Below, one piece after another: positions 33,428 through 45,850 of a DNA stretch of 64,000 nt. Location of the stretch: contig CM043947.1 in the NCBI GenBank assembly GCA_014529385.2, forward strand, positions 118,647,273 to 118,711,272, written 5' to 3'. Made by a program: the position numbers and the translations under genes. Origin of the DNA: Adiantum capillus-veneris. Taxonomy: Eukaryota; Streptophyta; Polypodiopsida; Polypodiales; Pteridaceae. Positions within the stretch are counted from its first letter, which is position 1; each line of letters starts with the position of its first letter. The notes under the pieces were generated by a model. It saw nothing but the letters and a program-made list of their open reading frames with translations, made no database searches and was not told where the DNA came from.

Positions 33428-34990
33428 ACTCAAGAGGGCAAGCAATCCAATATGGGTCGCTATTTTTTTCCATTTATTATCTTGAAAGCCACTATTTTGT
33501 TTAAAGTGGCTGTAGTTCTCCCAGCCTCCTTTATTGTCATACCATGTATGTGAACCATATCTTTTGGATCAAGAAACCTTAAAAATTTGAGGAAGCTTAG
33601 AATATATTTATGAAATCTTGCTATGTTCAAAAACCGTAAAATGGGCACAAATTAAGTGGAGACAGGGAAGACGACCCATGTTATGATTATTAATGAACCA
33701 TAATTAGAAGGAAACAACAAAATTATGAAGTTATTTATTCTTCCCAAGCAAGCAAGGAAAAGGCTTGCTTATGGAAACATGAGATCTTAAACATAAATTT
33801 AAGTACGCATGAAAGTAAATCACTTTCAAGAAAGTGCAATAGCATAAAGAGAACAAGAAAAAATTACCTTAGTGTGTATATGGTAGAGTCTTCTCCTTGA
33901 TTTGGAAGAGTATTGAAGAAGTGTGTTGATGTAGCCGGCTCTTTCCCTCTTTACTTCACTAGAAGACCACCAATTTGGCTACTTGGAATGAGAGAATGGC
34001 AAGAGGCAAAGGAAATCCAAGCTATGGAAAGCTTTAGAATTAGGAGAGAGGAGAAGGAGAGCTTAATGTGAAGAAAAAGATCAAGCTTTGACAAACTTGA
34101 TTAGGGTTTTGGTCATGAATTCTCTTGGAGAGGGTGTGTGTGTAGAAGGTGTGTGTGTGAAAGAGGCTTAGCTATGGCTTTCTCAAGCTTAATCTCAAGT
34201 TTTCACCTTGAGAAAATGAAGGAGAGAAGTGTAAAATGAGAAGAGAATCCCTCTTTTTATGCATCTTTTAGATAAGTGCCTTCAGTTATCTTGATAGCTT
34301 ATCCTCCTTATAGATAAGTTCTTTGAGAGCTCTTTTTACTTTTTTTGATTACTTACCTTGATTTTCAAAACTTCTTCAACAAGGTAATTACTCACCTCAT
34401 CCTTATCATTATCTTCTCTTTGTTTTTCCTTTTCTCTTTCTTTTCCTTTTTCCATTTCTTTATACTGGTTTTCTCAAAATGAAGAGCTAATTTTCTATGC
34501 ATTGGTTATGTCCATGGTGTAAATCAAAAGCGTCTTGCGAGTAGAATAGGGTACTTGGATTGAGCCTAAATTTACTCAAATATTTTTTAAATTATTATTA
34601 TTATTATTATTATTATCTTTTTCTTTTTAGTATTTTAAGTCGGTAGCTTAGATGTGTTAGCCTTGCGGAAGGGCTAGGAGAAGGCCCTTACAATCACCAT
34701 TGTGCCTTGGTGGATACACATATCTTTTCTTGTAATACTAGAATTGGAGAACACCCAACTTGTTTTACCTTCCAAGGTGATGGCACACTTATCCATCCAA
34801 CTCACTCACTGACAGTGCACACTAGACCATCATACTAGGTTCCCCTTATTTTGTATTTTCAGTTTCATGCATTATAGACTTCTTATCTTGAGCTAGTGAG
34901 AAGAAGAAGAAGAAGGTTTTGTCTTCATCTTTGTAAGTATATGTGTGTGCTTGCAAGATCTCAATCTCTCTCCTTATCTATCTCTTAAGA
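33428..34990. other. Gene-free interval with LTR-like ends
   Basis: A segment from TGTTATGATTATTAATG (33679) to GGCCCTTACA (34692) has LTR-like termini and a purine-rich tract before it (AAGTGGAGACAGGGAAGACG). It could be the 3' LTR of gypsy F or, on the other strand, an LTR starting TGTAAGGGCC. The flanking pentamers ACCCA and ATCAC do not match, and no partner copy exists here. An ATT microsatellite lies at 34591-34616. Confidence 0.4.
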
Positions 34991-35900
34991 TGGTATCAGA
35001 TATTGGTTGTGTCTAAGGACCTTGGAGTAGGAAGCGAGAGCATGAGAAGAAGCGATCTTAGGATTTCCAAGGAGCCATCACCAAACAACCTTGGATCAAG
35101 GTGCTTCTTTTTGGAGATTGTGTATATTGGGTTTTTGCACAGTCTTTTGAACTATGACTGTGCAACCACATTTCTATTTTGGGAATGTTTTTCTCCCTAT
35201 TTTAGAGTTACAGTGCGTTCGCATGAAAAAATGCAAATCTACATTTTGATGGTGCAAAAAGTTCTATTTTGGCTACATTTACTATTTAGCACTGTAGAAC
35301 AGGTATTTGTAAGCATATTGTCGTTACAGGTAGTAACTTAATATTTTTAGTGGACTACTTAGAGATGGTGCAATAGTAGTGAAGTTGTGCAAGTATGCCA
35401 TTGAGAAATGATGGACTTAACCAGGTTGGAGTGAGAAGCTAGACAAAAAATACTTCAGTACTTGGAAGATCAAATGGACCACCAATTTTCTTATGGGTAA
35501 AGGTTATTGGGAGTACATTGATGGAGAGCAAAAGGAAGCACTAGTGTTACTAGAGAAGCAAGGTGCCATTGCTACACAGATACAAGACTTTGAGGTATGG
35601 AAGCAGGGAGCTTAGAAGGTCATGTATTGGACTTTTGTGAGTGCTAAGGACACTATGATTGGGCACATATAAGCTGCTTACACCCCTTAGGAGACTTGGG
35701 ACACCTTATTGTCGTTGGATGTGACCAGTACAAAAGCAAAGCTACAATTGAAGACTGAGTTGTTGTATACATTGCAGAAGGAAAAATCAATGACTATTCA
35801 TTAAAGATAAAGACCACATGTAAGTCATTTGCATCAATTGGTGTTACGATTGATGAGGAGTCGTCCTAAGCATACAACATCAATCACTTTTAGTGCACAT
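34991..35900 (+). pseudogene. Copia fragment G: primer site and UBN2-type Gag
   Basis: TGGTATCAGA at 34991-35000 is an initiator-Met primer site after an LTR-like end. Downstream, the frame around 35450-35640 gives YFSTWKIKWTTNFLMGKGYW, EYIDGEQKEALVLLEKQGAI and SAKDTMIGHI. A further part gives AYTP-ETWDTLLSLDVTSTKA and KTELLYTLQKEKSMTI. This is the UBN2 Gag pattern of Ty1/copia. Stops replace a Gln and Trp-class codons. Protease and pol are absent. Confidence 0.75.
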
Positions 35901-36406
35901 TACATTGGTATAAAATCTCTCTAGCAATGTTCAATATCATCACTCAAGAGAAGAGCCTAAAGAATCTCTCTCAAATTTATTTTGTCAAAGAATCTTTGGG
36001 TCCTTGCATTGGACTTATTAACCACTTCCATCCTTAGTGCATCACGCATCAAGCATGCTCGTGTCTTCATCATTGTGTGTTAAGGGCAATTAAGCCATAA
36101 AGAACCACACCAAAAAAAAAATCTTGTTTGAGATTTCACGTAAACCAAGGCCACTTGGACGTGTAAATCTCTCTAATTTGTGTTTTTGAAAAGTGTCTGG
36201 TAACCTAGAAAATAAGGGCTTTTCTAGCCTCCCCTCGTGCCTATTTCCACTCATTGAGAGTGGTCCTTGCACATTTTGTAGCAAGCCAATCAACATGAGG
36301 TGGAAAAAAGAAACGTTGGTTTGAGCGCAAGGCCGCCAAGGGGTGCACCCGTAGCAAGGTGTTGAGCTTGGCTAAGAGAAAATCATTCTTAAATATAGAT
36401 TGCAAG

Positions 36407-36530
36407 CAGTACCAAGTACCAAGAACCCCAAGTACCCAAGTACACCGAGTACCAAGAATCCAAGAACCCCACATACCCCCAAGTACCCAAGTACACCAAG
36501 AACCTAAGTACTCCAAGTACCAAGCACTTA
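36407..36530. repeat. Minisatellite of AAGTACC(C/A) units
   Basis: Irregular array of AGTACC/AGTACACC/AAGAACCC words (for example CAAGTACCCAAGTACACC occurs twice). It is a purine-pyrimidine-mixed minisatellite lying just before the Gag relic of H. Confidence 0.8.
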
Positions 36531-36599
36531 GTGCATGGTCATCACCAAGAAGTGGAATGGATACTTTGCATGAAGGTGATGAGAGTTGAATTGGAGAAG

Positions 36600-38300
36600 A
36601 AGAAGAATTTCCTAGATCAAGAGGACTGTTTCTATATCCTCCTCCATCCCCATCTACACCACGGATTAGACCAAATTCTATGGAGGCTTTAGTAAAGTCT
36701 ATGATGGAGATGATGCTACAACAAGAGGCTCAATGGGCCATAGTGGAAAGGGAACATGAATAATGGAGGGTAGCTATGGATCTAGAGTGTGAGCAAGCAC
36801 ATGAATCTCAACACATAGCAGCTAAAGAAAGGAGGGAAGCTATGGAGCTAGATCTTGAGCAGGCATGTGAATCTCAACGCATAAACGTTGAAGAAAAGAG
36901 AGTAGCCATGGAGCTAGAGTGTGAGGAGGTATGCAACCAATGCATGCAAGACTTGGTCTTGCAAGTGCTATTCTCAAAGCACAACCTACTCAAGGAGGTC
37001 AGCAAGTCATCATGTAGCCTAGGTAGAGACAACAACTCCAACCACCCCGTCACTAAGAAGTTGACTTTTACTAAGGATGATGGTAAGATGGATGCTTCTC
37101 TCATTATTCACGATTTCATCAATATAACTCTTATTTTTCTACTAACAAGAAAAATGGTAACGATAAAGTTTTGACTATTTCCATGTATTTTTTGGGGTGA
37201 TGCAATTAATTGGTATCAGGCCTAGAAGACGCACAAATGGCCCAGCACCTTGATTGGGCCGGTAATGGTGAACCACTATCTTACAATTGGGTCCACTTCC
37301 AAGACCATCTCAAGGCTTGTTTTATGCCACCACAATACCTTGATCAGTTGAAAGAAGATTGGCGAGGCCTCAAGAAAAATGAAACTCCCATTATGTCTTT
37401 TTCTAATCATATTTTGCAAATTAGTGTAAACTTGTGTAAGTCGGACAAGGATTGCAAGGAGGGTTTCCTGACGAGTATATTAAGTATGATGTGGAAGTCT
37501 TAGACCCTACTAGCTATAATGCCACCATGAGAATCTCTATTAAGCAAGAAATGAATTGCAACAAAGGTAAGATGAACGACAACAAATTGAGTACCCCGGA
37601 GAATTATTAGAACCAATAGAATAGTAAGAACAATGGTAAGAAGAACGATGATTCATTTTCTTCTTCTCAATCTTCCTCTACACCTAAAGCACATACCTCT
37701 TTACCCAAAAATGATAATAAAGGGAAGGCTAAAACTCAAGGAGCCCCTAAGTTGACACCTAATGAAAAATTTGCTAAATGAACTATAGGAGTATGGTTAA
37801 GTCTTTATGTCACTGAAGGTCACATAAAAGACATTGTCCTAAGGAAGAACCCACATCTTTTGTTAGTGTCATAAATGAGAAATTTAATGTGCCCCTAGTT
37901 TCTTAGGATCATTTAGATGAGTAGTGTTATGATCATGTGAATGGTCAACGCATTGTGATTGTGTTTGATGCTAGCAATATGCATGATGTCATTAGTGATT
38001 CTCTTGTGAAGAGCACAAGTTTAGAAGCTATTCCAATGGATCCCATTGTGGTCTCTGGATTGTCTCATGGCATGCACTCCTCACTTATGTATGGATGTCC
38101 TCTGTTCAAAACGTAGGCTTTTGTCTTAAGTTTGTTGTTTCTCCTTTGTCTAGATGTGATGTGATATTTGGCATGAAGTGGTTTTGTGAGTTGAAGCACA
38201 CACAGTAAAGTGGGGGACAAAGATTTTTTCATAGATTACCTTGAGTTGTTGATAGACTACAAGGAATCTGTGTAGCTCGGTACCATTGCTTCACTGTGAA
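36600..38300 (+). pseudogene. Gypsy element H: Gag and protease relic
   Basis: The Gag N-terminal part (about 36600-37170) contains three copies of a 27-residue repeat with the core R.AMELE.EQA.ESQ.I. It includes MDLECEQAHESQHIAAKERR and the next unit MELDLEQACESQRINVEEKR, a charged coiled-coil-like design. Capsid-like wording follows (VHFQDHLKACFMPPQYLDQL, KEDWRGLKKNETPIMSFSNH; 37285-37420). Then Ser/Lys-rich linker, a broken zinc knuckle (GHIKRHCPKEEP with frame change near 37830) and a protease relic (IVFDASNMHDVISDSLVKST near 37960, CDVIFGMKWF near 38155). No RT or integrase remains: the polypurine tract and LTR start follow directly at 38300. Confidence 0.7.
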
Positions 38301-38308
38301 AGGGGGGA

Positions 38309-38539
38309 TGTCACACACATCTAACCTTGTTTGCATGTGGACAAGCTAGCTCCTATTTTTAGGGTTTAAGACAACCTTGTGAGCCTGTACGCAAGATATG
38401 CATGTCCAAACACTTTTGATTAGTTGCATACCCTCTGATTTCACATGAGCATAGCCAATATCTGCTATGTGTAGGCATTGGGGAGTGTTCCCATACAATT
38501 GCATTAATACCCAACCTAAGTATTTATCTGCATGTGAAT
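38309..38539 (+). repeat. 3' LTR of gypsy H, left part
   Basis: GTGAAAGGGGGGA, a polypurine tract, is followed by TGTCACACACATCTAACC. The sequence is interrupted at 38540 by copia B2 and resumes at 43348. No full 5' LTR was found upstream, so extent is inferred. Confidence 0.55.
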
Positions 38540-39185
38540 TGTTAAGTATGGAGCCTGATTTACCCTTGTAATTTTCTGTGGTAAAAGCGCACATTTGTAA
38601 GGCCCCCATTATGAGGAGAAGCCATCGTGCGTGAAGGAAAATCACTCACCGGAAACCAAAATTTTACGGACAAGAATCAGGGGCAACTTTAGAGGCCTCG
38701 GGGGTGGAGGCCCCCGAGACTTTTTTTTTCGCCGGAATATTATGGCCGGACAGCGGCCGAAAAGTGATCGGAAAACAACCGGTCGGTTGGCCGGTGGCCA
38801 GTAGTCAATGGCCGATGGCCAGTGGTCGGAAGTCAATGGCCGGTGGCTGGTGGCCGAATTCAAAAGCGGACTTGTCTTCTCAAGGGCAACTACACATGGG
38901 CGGATTGGAGGGTCCGATTTGGACTTATTCGCACAAGGGCGGCTACACATGGCTGTCTCTCATAAGAGAGGGCAGCCCTTTTGGCCTATAAAAGGAGGCC
39001 ATTTCTACACACATTTCATAGTGTGAAGTTAATGCAACAAGGTGAGTGTGAGGTGGTGAGAGTAAAGCAAGGCGGGAGCTCTATCAAGGGTTTAATCTCT
39101 TTGTAAACTACTTCTTCTTTTGAAGTGTTAAAGCCATTGAGTGGCTGCTTTCCCGTGGACGTAGCCCACATTGGGTGAACCACGT
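38540..39185 (+). repeat. Truncated 5' LTR of copia B2
   Basis: Homologous to the first 650 or so bases of the B1 LTR, including the GGCCGGTGG minisatellite and the TATA box (about 38987-39000). It stops at CCACGT where B1 continues into the CT microsatellite. Confidence 0.92.
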
Positions 39186-39187
39186 TA

Positions 39188-42100
39188 TGCACAGGAGAAT
39201 CATCAAGTGTTGCACTATCAGTGGAAACAAGAGGAATGCCTAAGGAGAGGTTCAAAAACCAAAAGGGTCGTGATAGCTCAAGGCGGAGCAAGTCACGCAC
39301 AAAGTCAGTTCTTGAATGTTGGAACTGCGGCAAGAAGGGCCACGTCAAGAAGGATTGCTGGTCCAAGAAGAAGAAGGAGACAGAGTCTCAAGACAACAAG
39401 CCAGTATCCGAGGCCAATGTGGCTTGTAAAGTAGAGCAAGATGCTATAATTCTCTTATTAGACAATGTGTCTAATTCCTGGATAGTAGATTCCGGGGCTT
39501 CATTCCATGCGACACCACACAAGCAACATTTCCAAAACTACACCAAAGGTAATTTTGGGTATGTATACTTGGGAGATGATGAAGCTTGTGAGATTGTCGG
39601 CAAAGGTATAGTTTCTGTCAAAACTGCTAACGGAAATGAATGGAAGCTTAAAGATGTTAGGCATGTTCCTTCTCTTCGCAAAATTTGATCTCTACAGGAC
39701 AATTGGACGATGAAGGTCACAACATTGCATTCGGAAACAAACGGTGGAAGATCTCAAAGGGATCTTTGGTGGTTGCCAAGGGTGAAAAAGTCGGTACACT
39801 TTACTTGTGTACTGTTAGCATGCAACCTTCAGTTTGTGCAGCAACTACAAAAGTTGACAGTGCGGTGTGGCACTACCGACTTGGGCATATGAGTGCCAAA
39901 AGGAATGCAAATCCTTCAAGCAAATAAGCTTCTACCAGGTTTGAAAGAAGTGGACTTAGAGTTCTGTGAAGATTGTGTTTATGGTAAACAAAAGAGGGTA
40001 AAATTTCAAAAATTAGGAAATGAAAGAAAAAATAAAAAACTTGAGTTGGTTCATTCTGATGTTTGGGGTCCTGCAAGTACACCATCACTTGGTGGCTCAT
40101 TAACTATGTAACATTCATAGACGATGCGACTAGAAAAACATGGGTTTATGTCATGAAGAATAAATCCGATGTATTTTTCATATTTCAAAGGTGGAAAGCC
40201 TTTGTGGAGAATGAAACATGTACCAAGGTTAAATGCCTCAGATCCGACAATGGAGGCGAATATTGCAGCCAAACTTTTGAAAGCTTTTGTGCTAGCAATG
40301 GCATTCGGAGGCAAAGGACAACCCCAAGGACACCTCAACCAAATGGGATTTAGGAAAGGATGAACAGGACAATCATGGAACGAGCACGAAGCATGCGGCT
40401 ACATGCAGGCCTACCGCTTGAGCTTTGGGCGAAAGCTGTAAGTACGTCTGTGTACTTAATCAATCGGTCATCCTCAACGGCATTGGATGGGGGAGTTCCA
40501 GAAGAGGCATGGACAGGTAAACCGGTGAATTATGCATTTCTCAAAGTGTTTGGGTGTGAGGCTTTCATGCACATAGATAGAAGCCTAAGATCAAAGCTAG
40601 ATGCAAAGTCCAAAAAGTGTTTCTTCATTGGCTATGGAGAAGGAGACTTTGGGTATCGCCTATGGAATTCTGAAGATGGTAAAATCTTAAGGAGTAGGGA
40701 TGTAATTTTTAACAAACAAAATATGTATAAAGATTACTTGGAAAGAAAACAAACAAAAGAAACAGGTGATGAGTACATGGAGCTTGAGGACGGTGAAGAC
40801 TCAAGGACTACAAACGGTGACAATGTGCAACAACGTCAACCAAATGAGTAGCCTCAACCTATTCCCCGAAGATCTATAAGAGCAAGTAGACCTCCAGAAA
40901 GGTTTGTTCCTTCCTTAAACCATCTCTTGATCTCAGATTCTGGAGAGCCGGAATCATACGAAGAAGCTATGCAACATGAATCCAAAGAAGAATGGACGAA
41001 GAGCATGCAAGTGGAGATGGACTCACTACATCGCAACCAAACATGACAGTTGGTTGAGTTGCCTAAAGGTAAGCGGGCACTTCAAAACAAATGGGTGTAC
41101 AAGCTGAAGGAAGAAGAAGGTGGGAAGAAAAGGTACAAGTCTAGGCTTGTGGTAAAAGGTTTTTCTCAAAAGAAAGGTATTGACTTCAATGAAATATTTT
41201 CTCCTATTGTAAAAATGAACTCAATTAGGATTGTCTTAAGCCTTGTGGCTGCTCATGATCTAAATCTCGAGCAAATGGATGTAAATACGGCATTCCCTCA
41301 CGGTGACTTAGAGGAGGAAATCTACATGCTTCAACCAAAGGGGTATGAAGTAAAAGGTAAGGAGAAAATGGTTTGCAGATTAAAGAAGATCTTGTATGGT
41401 TTAAAGCAAGCATCAAGACAATGGTACTTGAAGTTTGATCGCTGGATGTTGGATCATGGATTCACAAGATGCAACTTGGATCACTGCGTCTAAACTAAGA
41501 ATTTGGGAGATGGGAAATTCATCATCCTAATGTTGTATGTTGATGACATGTTGATTGCAAGTGCTAACATGCAGGACATCAAAGACCTAAAAGAGGAGCT
41601 ATCCAAATCTTTTTCAATGAAAGATTTAGGTGCTGCAAAGAGGATACTTGGTATGAAAATATCAAGGGACAGGACGAAGAAGACAATAAAGCTATCTCAA
41701 GAACATTACATCAAGAAGGTACTAGAAAGGTTTGCAATGCAAAACCAGTTTCTACACCTTTGGCTGGTCATTTTAAACTAACGAAGGATATGTGTCCAAA
41801 GACACAAGAGGAGATAGCCTATATGTCTAAAGTTCCATATGCTGCAGCAGTAGGTTCTCTAATGTATGCTATGGTCTGGACAAGGCCAGACATTGCACAT
41901 GCACTGGGAGTTGTGAGTAGGTTCATGGACAACCCAGGTAAAGAGCATTGGCAAGCTGTGAAGTGGATACTTAGGTATCTAAAAGGGACAACAACAAATG
42001 CTTTGTATTTTGGAGGAACTGATATTTTTCTAGAAGGGTATGCTGATGCAGATATGGCAGGTGACAAAGATACTCGAAGGAGCACTACTGGCTATGTGTT

Positions 42101-42491
42101 CACGGTTGGAGGCACAGCAGTAAGCTGGGCTTCAAAGCTGCAGAAAGTGGTTTCACTTTCTACCACGGAAGCAGAGTATGTAGCAATGACGGAGGCAAGC
42201 AAAGAAATTCTGTGGCTTCACAGATTCTTAGAAGAGCTTGGATTCAAACAAGATAATTGTGTTTTGTACAATGATAGCCAAAGCGCTATCCATCTTGCGA
42301 AGAACTCAGCCTTTCATTCAAGGAAAAAGCACATTGAGGTGAGATATCACTTCATACGCACTCTTTTGGAAGAGGGACAGCTAAAGCTAGGAAAGGTGCA
42401 TACAAGTGAAAATCCTGCAGACATGTTTACAAAGGTGGTCAACAAGGAGAAGTTGAGCTTTTGCTCATCTTCAATCGGCATTCAAGGATAA
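39188..42491 (+). pseudogene. Gag-pol of copia B2, broken
   Basis: Pieces in order: Gag end with zinc knuckle CWNCGKKGHVKKDC; protease with intact DSGASFH; pre-integrase finger; integrase core with RSDNGGEY kept; reverse transcriptase with YVDDML; RNase H, open from 41760 to TAA 42489-42491. Disruptions against B1: 1-base losses near 39680 and 40088, a gain near 39898, TCG-to-TAG near 40351, GAG-to-TAG 40849-40851, TGG-to-TGA near 41045, TAC-to-TAA near 41494, and a 7-bp deletion near 41743. B1 and B2 share none of these defects. Each is therefore an independently decayed copy of an active parent. Confidence 0.92.
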
Positions 42492-42551
42492 GAAGCCAGA
42501 ATGGAAAGAAGTCACAGGTTTGGTTTAGAGATCAGTCTCCAAGTGGGAGAT

Positions 42552-43342
42552 TGTTAAGTATGGAGTCTAATTTACCCTTGTAATTTTCTGTGGTAAAAGC
42601 GCACATTTGTAAGGCCCCCATTATGAGGGGAAGCCATCGTGCGTGAAGGAAAATCACTCGCCGGAAACCAAAATTTTTACGGACAAGAATCAGGGGCAAC
42701 TTTAGAGGCCTCAGGGGCGGAGGCCCCCGAGACTTTTTTTTTCGCCGGAATATTATGGCCGGACGGCGGCCGGAAAGTGATCGGAAAACAACCGGTCGGT
42801 TGGCCAGTGGCCGGTAGTCAATGGCTGATGGCCAGTGGTCGGAAGTCAATGGCCGGTGGCCGATGGTCGGAAGTCAATGGCCGGTGGCCGGTGGCCGAAT
42901 TCAAAAGCGGACTTGTCTTCTCAAGGTCCGCCACACATGGGCAGATTGGAGTGTCCGATTTGGACTTATTCGCACAAGGGTGGCTACACATGGCTGTCTC
43001 TCATAAGAGAGGGCAGCCCTTTTGGCCTATAAAAGGAGGCCATTTCTACACACATTTCATAGTGTGAAGTTAATGCAACAAGGTGAGTGTGAGGTGGTGA
43101 GTGTAAAGCAAGGCGGGAGCTCTATCAAGGGTTTAATCTGTTTGTAAACTACTTCTTCTTTTGAAGTGCTAAAGCCATTGAGTGGCTGCTTTCCCATGGA
43201 CGTAGCCCACATTGGGTGAACCACGTATATCGTGTGTACTCTCTCTCTCTCTCTACTCTAAAATCTCTTGTATGTGAAATCTATCTCTCTCCATTAAGTA
43301 ATCTACTCAAAAATCTATTTAGCTACGTCTTATTTCCTAACA
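42552..43342 (+). repeat. 3' LTR of copia B2
   Basis: 791 bp, complete, with the TATA box near 43028-43041. Its CT tract is short (43239-43256, then ACTCTA) compared with B1, which accounts for most of the length difference. Confidence 0.93.
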
Positions 43343-43347
43343 TGAAT

Positions 43348-43755
43348 CACCTCTTATTAATAATTCATCAACTTATTAATAAGTGATGTTTTAGCATCAT
43401 TTTTGAAATCATGGGTTTTTATTGGCATTGCCTAACCCAGCTTTAAGGTCATCTATAAGTGACCCTAGGGGTCACTTCTCAACAATAAGTCAACACCTGC
43501 AGCAGTAGTACAAGTACCAATCAGTGAGCATTTTCAATTTTCAGCCCTTGTTGACATTGACAATAGTAGCAGATCAGCCCATAGACTTGTCACCCATTCT
43601 GAATTCTCAGCCCTTAGCCTCATAGAACCAAGCATTTACCACAAGATCCTCACAGTATCTAGGACCATTGTATCATCATTTGTGAAATCTAAAGCAAATA
43701 CCTTTCTAGCGATAGAGAGGGGGGCCCTTGGAGAGGGATTTGGGACCCCATCTGG

Positions 43756-43840
<85 letters not shown>

Positions 43841-43970
43841 CTCTCTAGTCTGTGCACATCTCTCATGAAGTGAAAGGAACTCTATCATTTAGTAAAAAGA
43901 ACCTTGGGTACGCATTGAGCACTCATCCCAAGTATACACCATCAATCACTTCCACTGCACATTACGCACA
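43348..43970 (+). repeat. Right flank of B2, probable continuation of the gypsy H LTR
   Basis: This follows the right TGAAT of B2. It contains a small palindromic AT stretch (TTATTAATAA words, 43365-43385) and a CT microsatellite of about 74 bases (43764-43837). It ends near CACTGCACATTAC, which may be an LTR end. The right border is not proven. Confidence 0.4.
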
Positions 43971-44102
43971 TGGTAGAGTTAACACTAAGTGTGGTCATGT
44001 TGGTGCTCTCAAAGCACACAGGGAGCACAAACAACTAGTTCTCATGAAGTAAATTTGGTTCCCATGAAGTGTCAAAGAGTCAAGTAGAGAAGCAAGACAG
44101 CA

Positions 44103-44440
44103 TCAACATTTTCATTTGTCTATAGGACCTCATTATTGCCTCTAGCTATAAATGCTATCCGTGGCATCATTGATAGATTTTCATGGTGATAGCCAGTGCA
44201 AGCAATGAGCTTTTCCTAGCATTAGATTCAATGGAGGTGATGAGATCTTCAACATTGGATTACTTGTTGATCTTTTATATTGATGCATTTTCATTTGTGT
44301 ATAGGATAACATTGGCATCATTGATAGCTTTTCATGGTGATAGCGAATTCAAGTAATGAGATTTTCCTAGCATTAGATTCAATGGAGGCGATGAGCTCTT
44401 TAGCATTGGATTATTTGTTGCTCTTTCATATTGATGCAAC
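44103..44440. repeat. Tandem duplication of about 150-180 bp
   Basis: Two units share GCATCATTGATAG, TTTTCATGGTGATAGC, TTTTCCTAGCATTAGATTCA and ATTGATGC. The second starts near 44285. No coding potential is recognised. Confidence 0.8.
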
Positions 44441-45850
44441 GTGACTCGTGCCAAATGCCTCCCTTCCCTCCACTTGCACTCTGTGTGACTCGGTGTTTAC
44501 GATTCAGAAAAGAGTGGGCTATCTATACACACATGTCAGCATGGAAATAGGACTAAAAGATCAAGCTGAGTGCTATCATGATACTTAAAAGCTCAGAGGG
44601 TCCACTATTAAGAAACCCCATATACATTGTGTGTTCATAGGGTACTTAAAGACTGCTCTTTTAAAATGTGAACATGAATAGATTGATCCTTTTTTTATAA
44701 ATTAACGGGCTTTTTTCCAAAAATTGATCTTGTGTAATATATCCCTCTTAAGTTACTTAAATTTTCAAAAATAACCTTTAGCATGAACTCACAGGGTATA
44801 TTAACATTATGTTCTCTTTCTTCTAAGAAGCATTGTGTAAAAATTCTCTCAATAGAAGATGGGAAATCTTAATTTTCTCTCTCTAGCCACAAGTTTCTTA
44901 ATTTTCAACTCTCTTAAAATTTAATCTCCCTCTCTAAAAGGTTGTCTTTCATGATGATCGACTAGTGTGTCTCTAATCTTGGGATCAATGCATGTTGTGG
45001 ACAAAGAGAAGAAGCCCTCTACATGAATTCTTCAAAAAGATCTAATGGATTTCAAAAATCTTGAAAATCTCCCTAAATAATCACACTTGGAATTAGAAGT
45101 GCCTCTAAGGTTATATCAACAACACTTGAATGTTGCATAGACTCGGCCTGAAAGCTACGATAACCCAAATCATGCAGCCAACACCATAACACATCAAATC
45201 ACCACAATATATAGAAATCCAATTAGTTGTTGGGACTTCGATGGTGCGGCAATAGCACAAGCTCATCTCTCAGCCTTTCCTCCCCCCTGTTCACAAAGTG
45301 CGGCAAAAGATAGTGTAAAGTTGCAGTAGATCTATAGTGTTATTGACTTCACGTTAGCTTCAAGATTTTCTAGCTCTTCATGTGGAGATATTCAGATCTT
45401 TACCACAGGAACTTCTCATCTTGCACTAGTTTCAAGATTTTCTAGCTCTACACATGGAGATATTTGAATCTTTGTGGTGGGAGATTCTCATCTTTCGGGG
45501 GGGGGTCACCAATCAAAGTAACACACAATGTAGACCTTTCCTCTACTACTAAGTTGTCTAAACTCAGCCTAAGTATGTACATGAGCATTCAACTAAGCTT
45601 CCAACCTAGAAGGGTGACAAAATGAGCTACGTTGAAGGTGGCAAAGCCCTTACACAAATGGACTATCATGCACAAAGTATGATTGACAACCTATCGCTCC
45701 CACCAAAGTAGAGTATATGGCTACAACCAAAAGATAAAATCACAAAGGAATCACCAAGACCATCACCATGGTTGAAAGGAAGTTAAAGATTGTCCACTTA
45801 TCTACAAAGGAAGAAGACTTAGACCACCACATTAACAAACAAATAAGACT
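44441..45850. other. Gene-free interval
   Basis: No recognisable protein. A direct duplication of about 78 bp around TTCAAGATTTTCTAGCTCT (45360 and 45440) ends in a G run (45499-45507). Confidence 0.6.

Larger units (their letters stand above)
38535..43347 (+). mobile_element. Copia element B2, internally deleted copy of the B family, TSD TGAAT
   Basis: Borders are TGTTAAGTATGGA at 38540 and TTTCCTAACA at 43342, with TGAAT at 38535-38539 and 43343-43347. It shares family, LTR and pol with B1. A deletion of about 790 bp (B1-equivalent 1127-1918) joins LTR sequence ACCACGT directly to Gag CACAGGAGAATC at about 39185-39190. The deletion removes the CT tract, U5, primer site and the first 190 or so Gag codons. 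The defect cannot be replicated in cis without a primer site, so the deletion probably happened after insertion. Confidence 0.93.

Noticed and set aside
26617-33720. LTR pair for gypsy F from TGTTATC (26617) and TGTTATG (33679)
   Set aside because: Beyond the first six bases the two do not match, and no shared pentamer flanks them.
35870-43968. 38-bp similarity between about 35870 and 43930, as if 5' and 3' LTR ends of gypsy H
   Set aside because: Only about 32 of 38 positions agree and it does not extend on either side. A copia Gag occupies the place where a 5' LTR should be.
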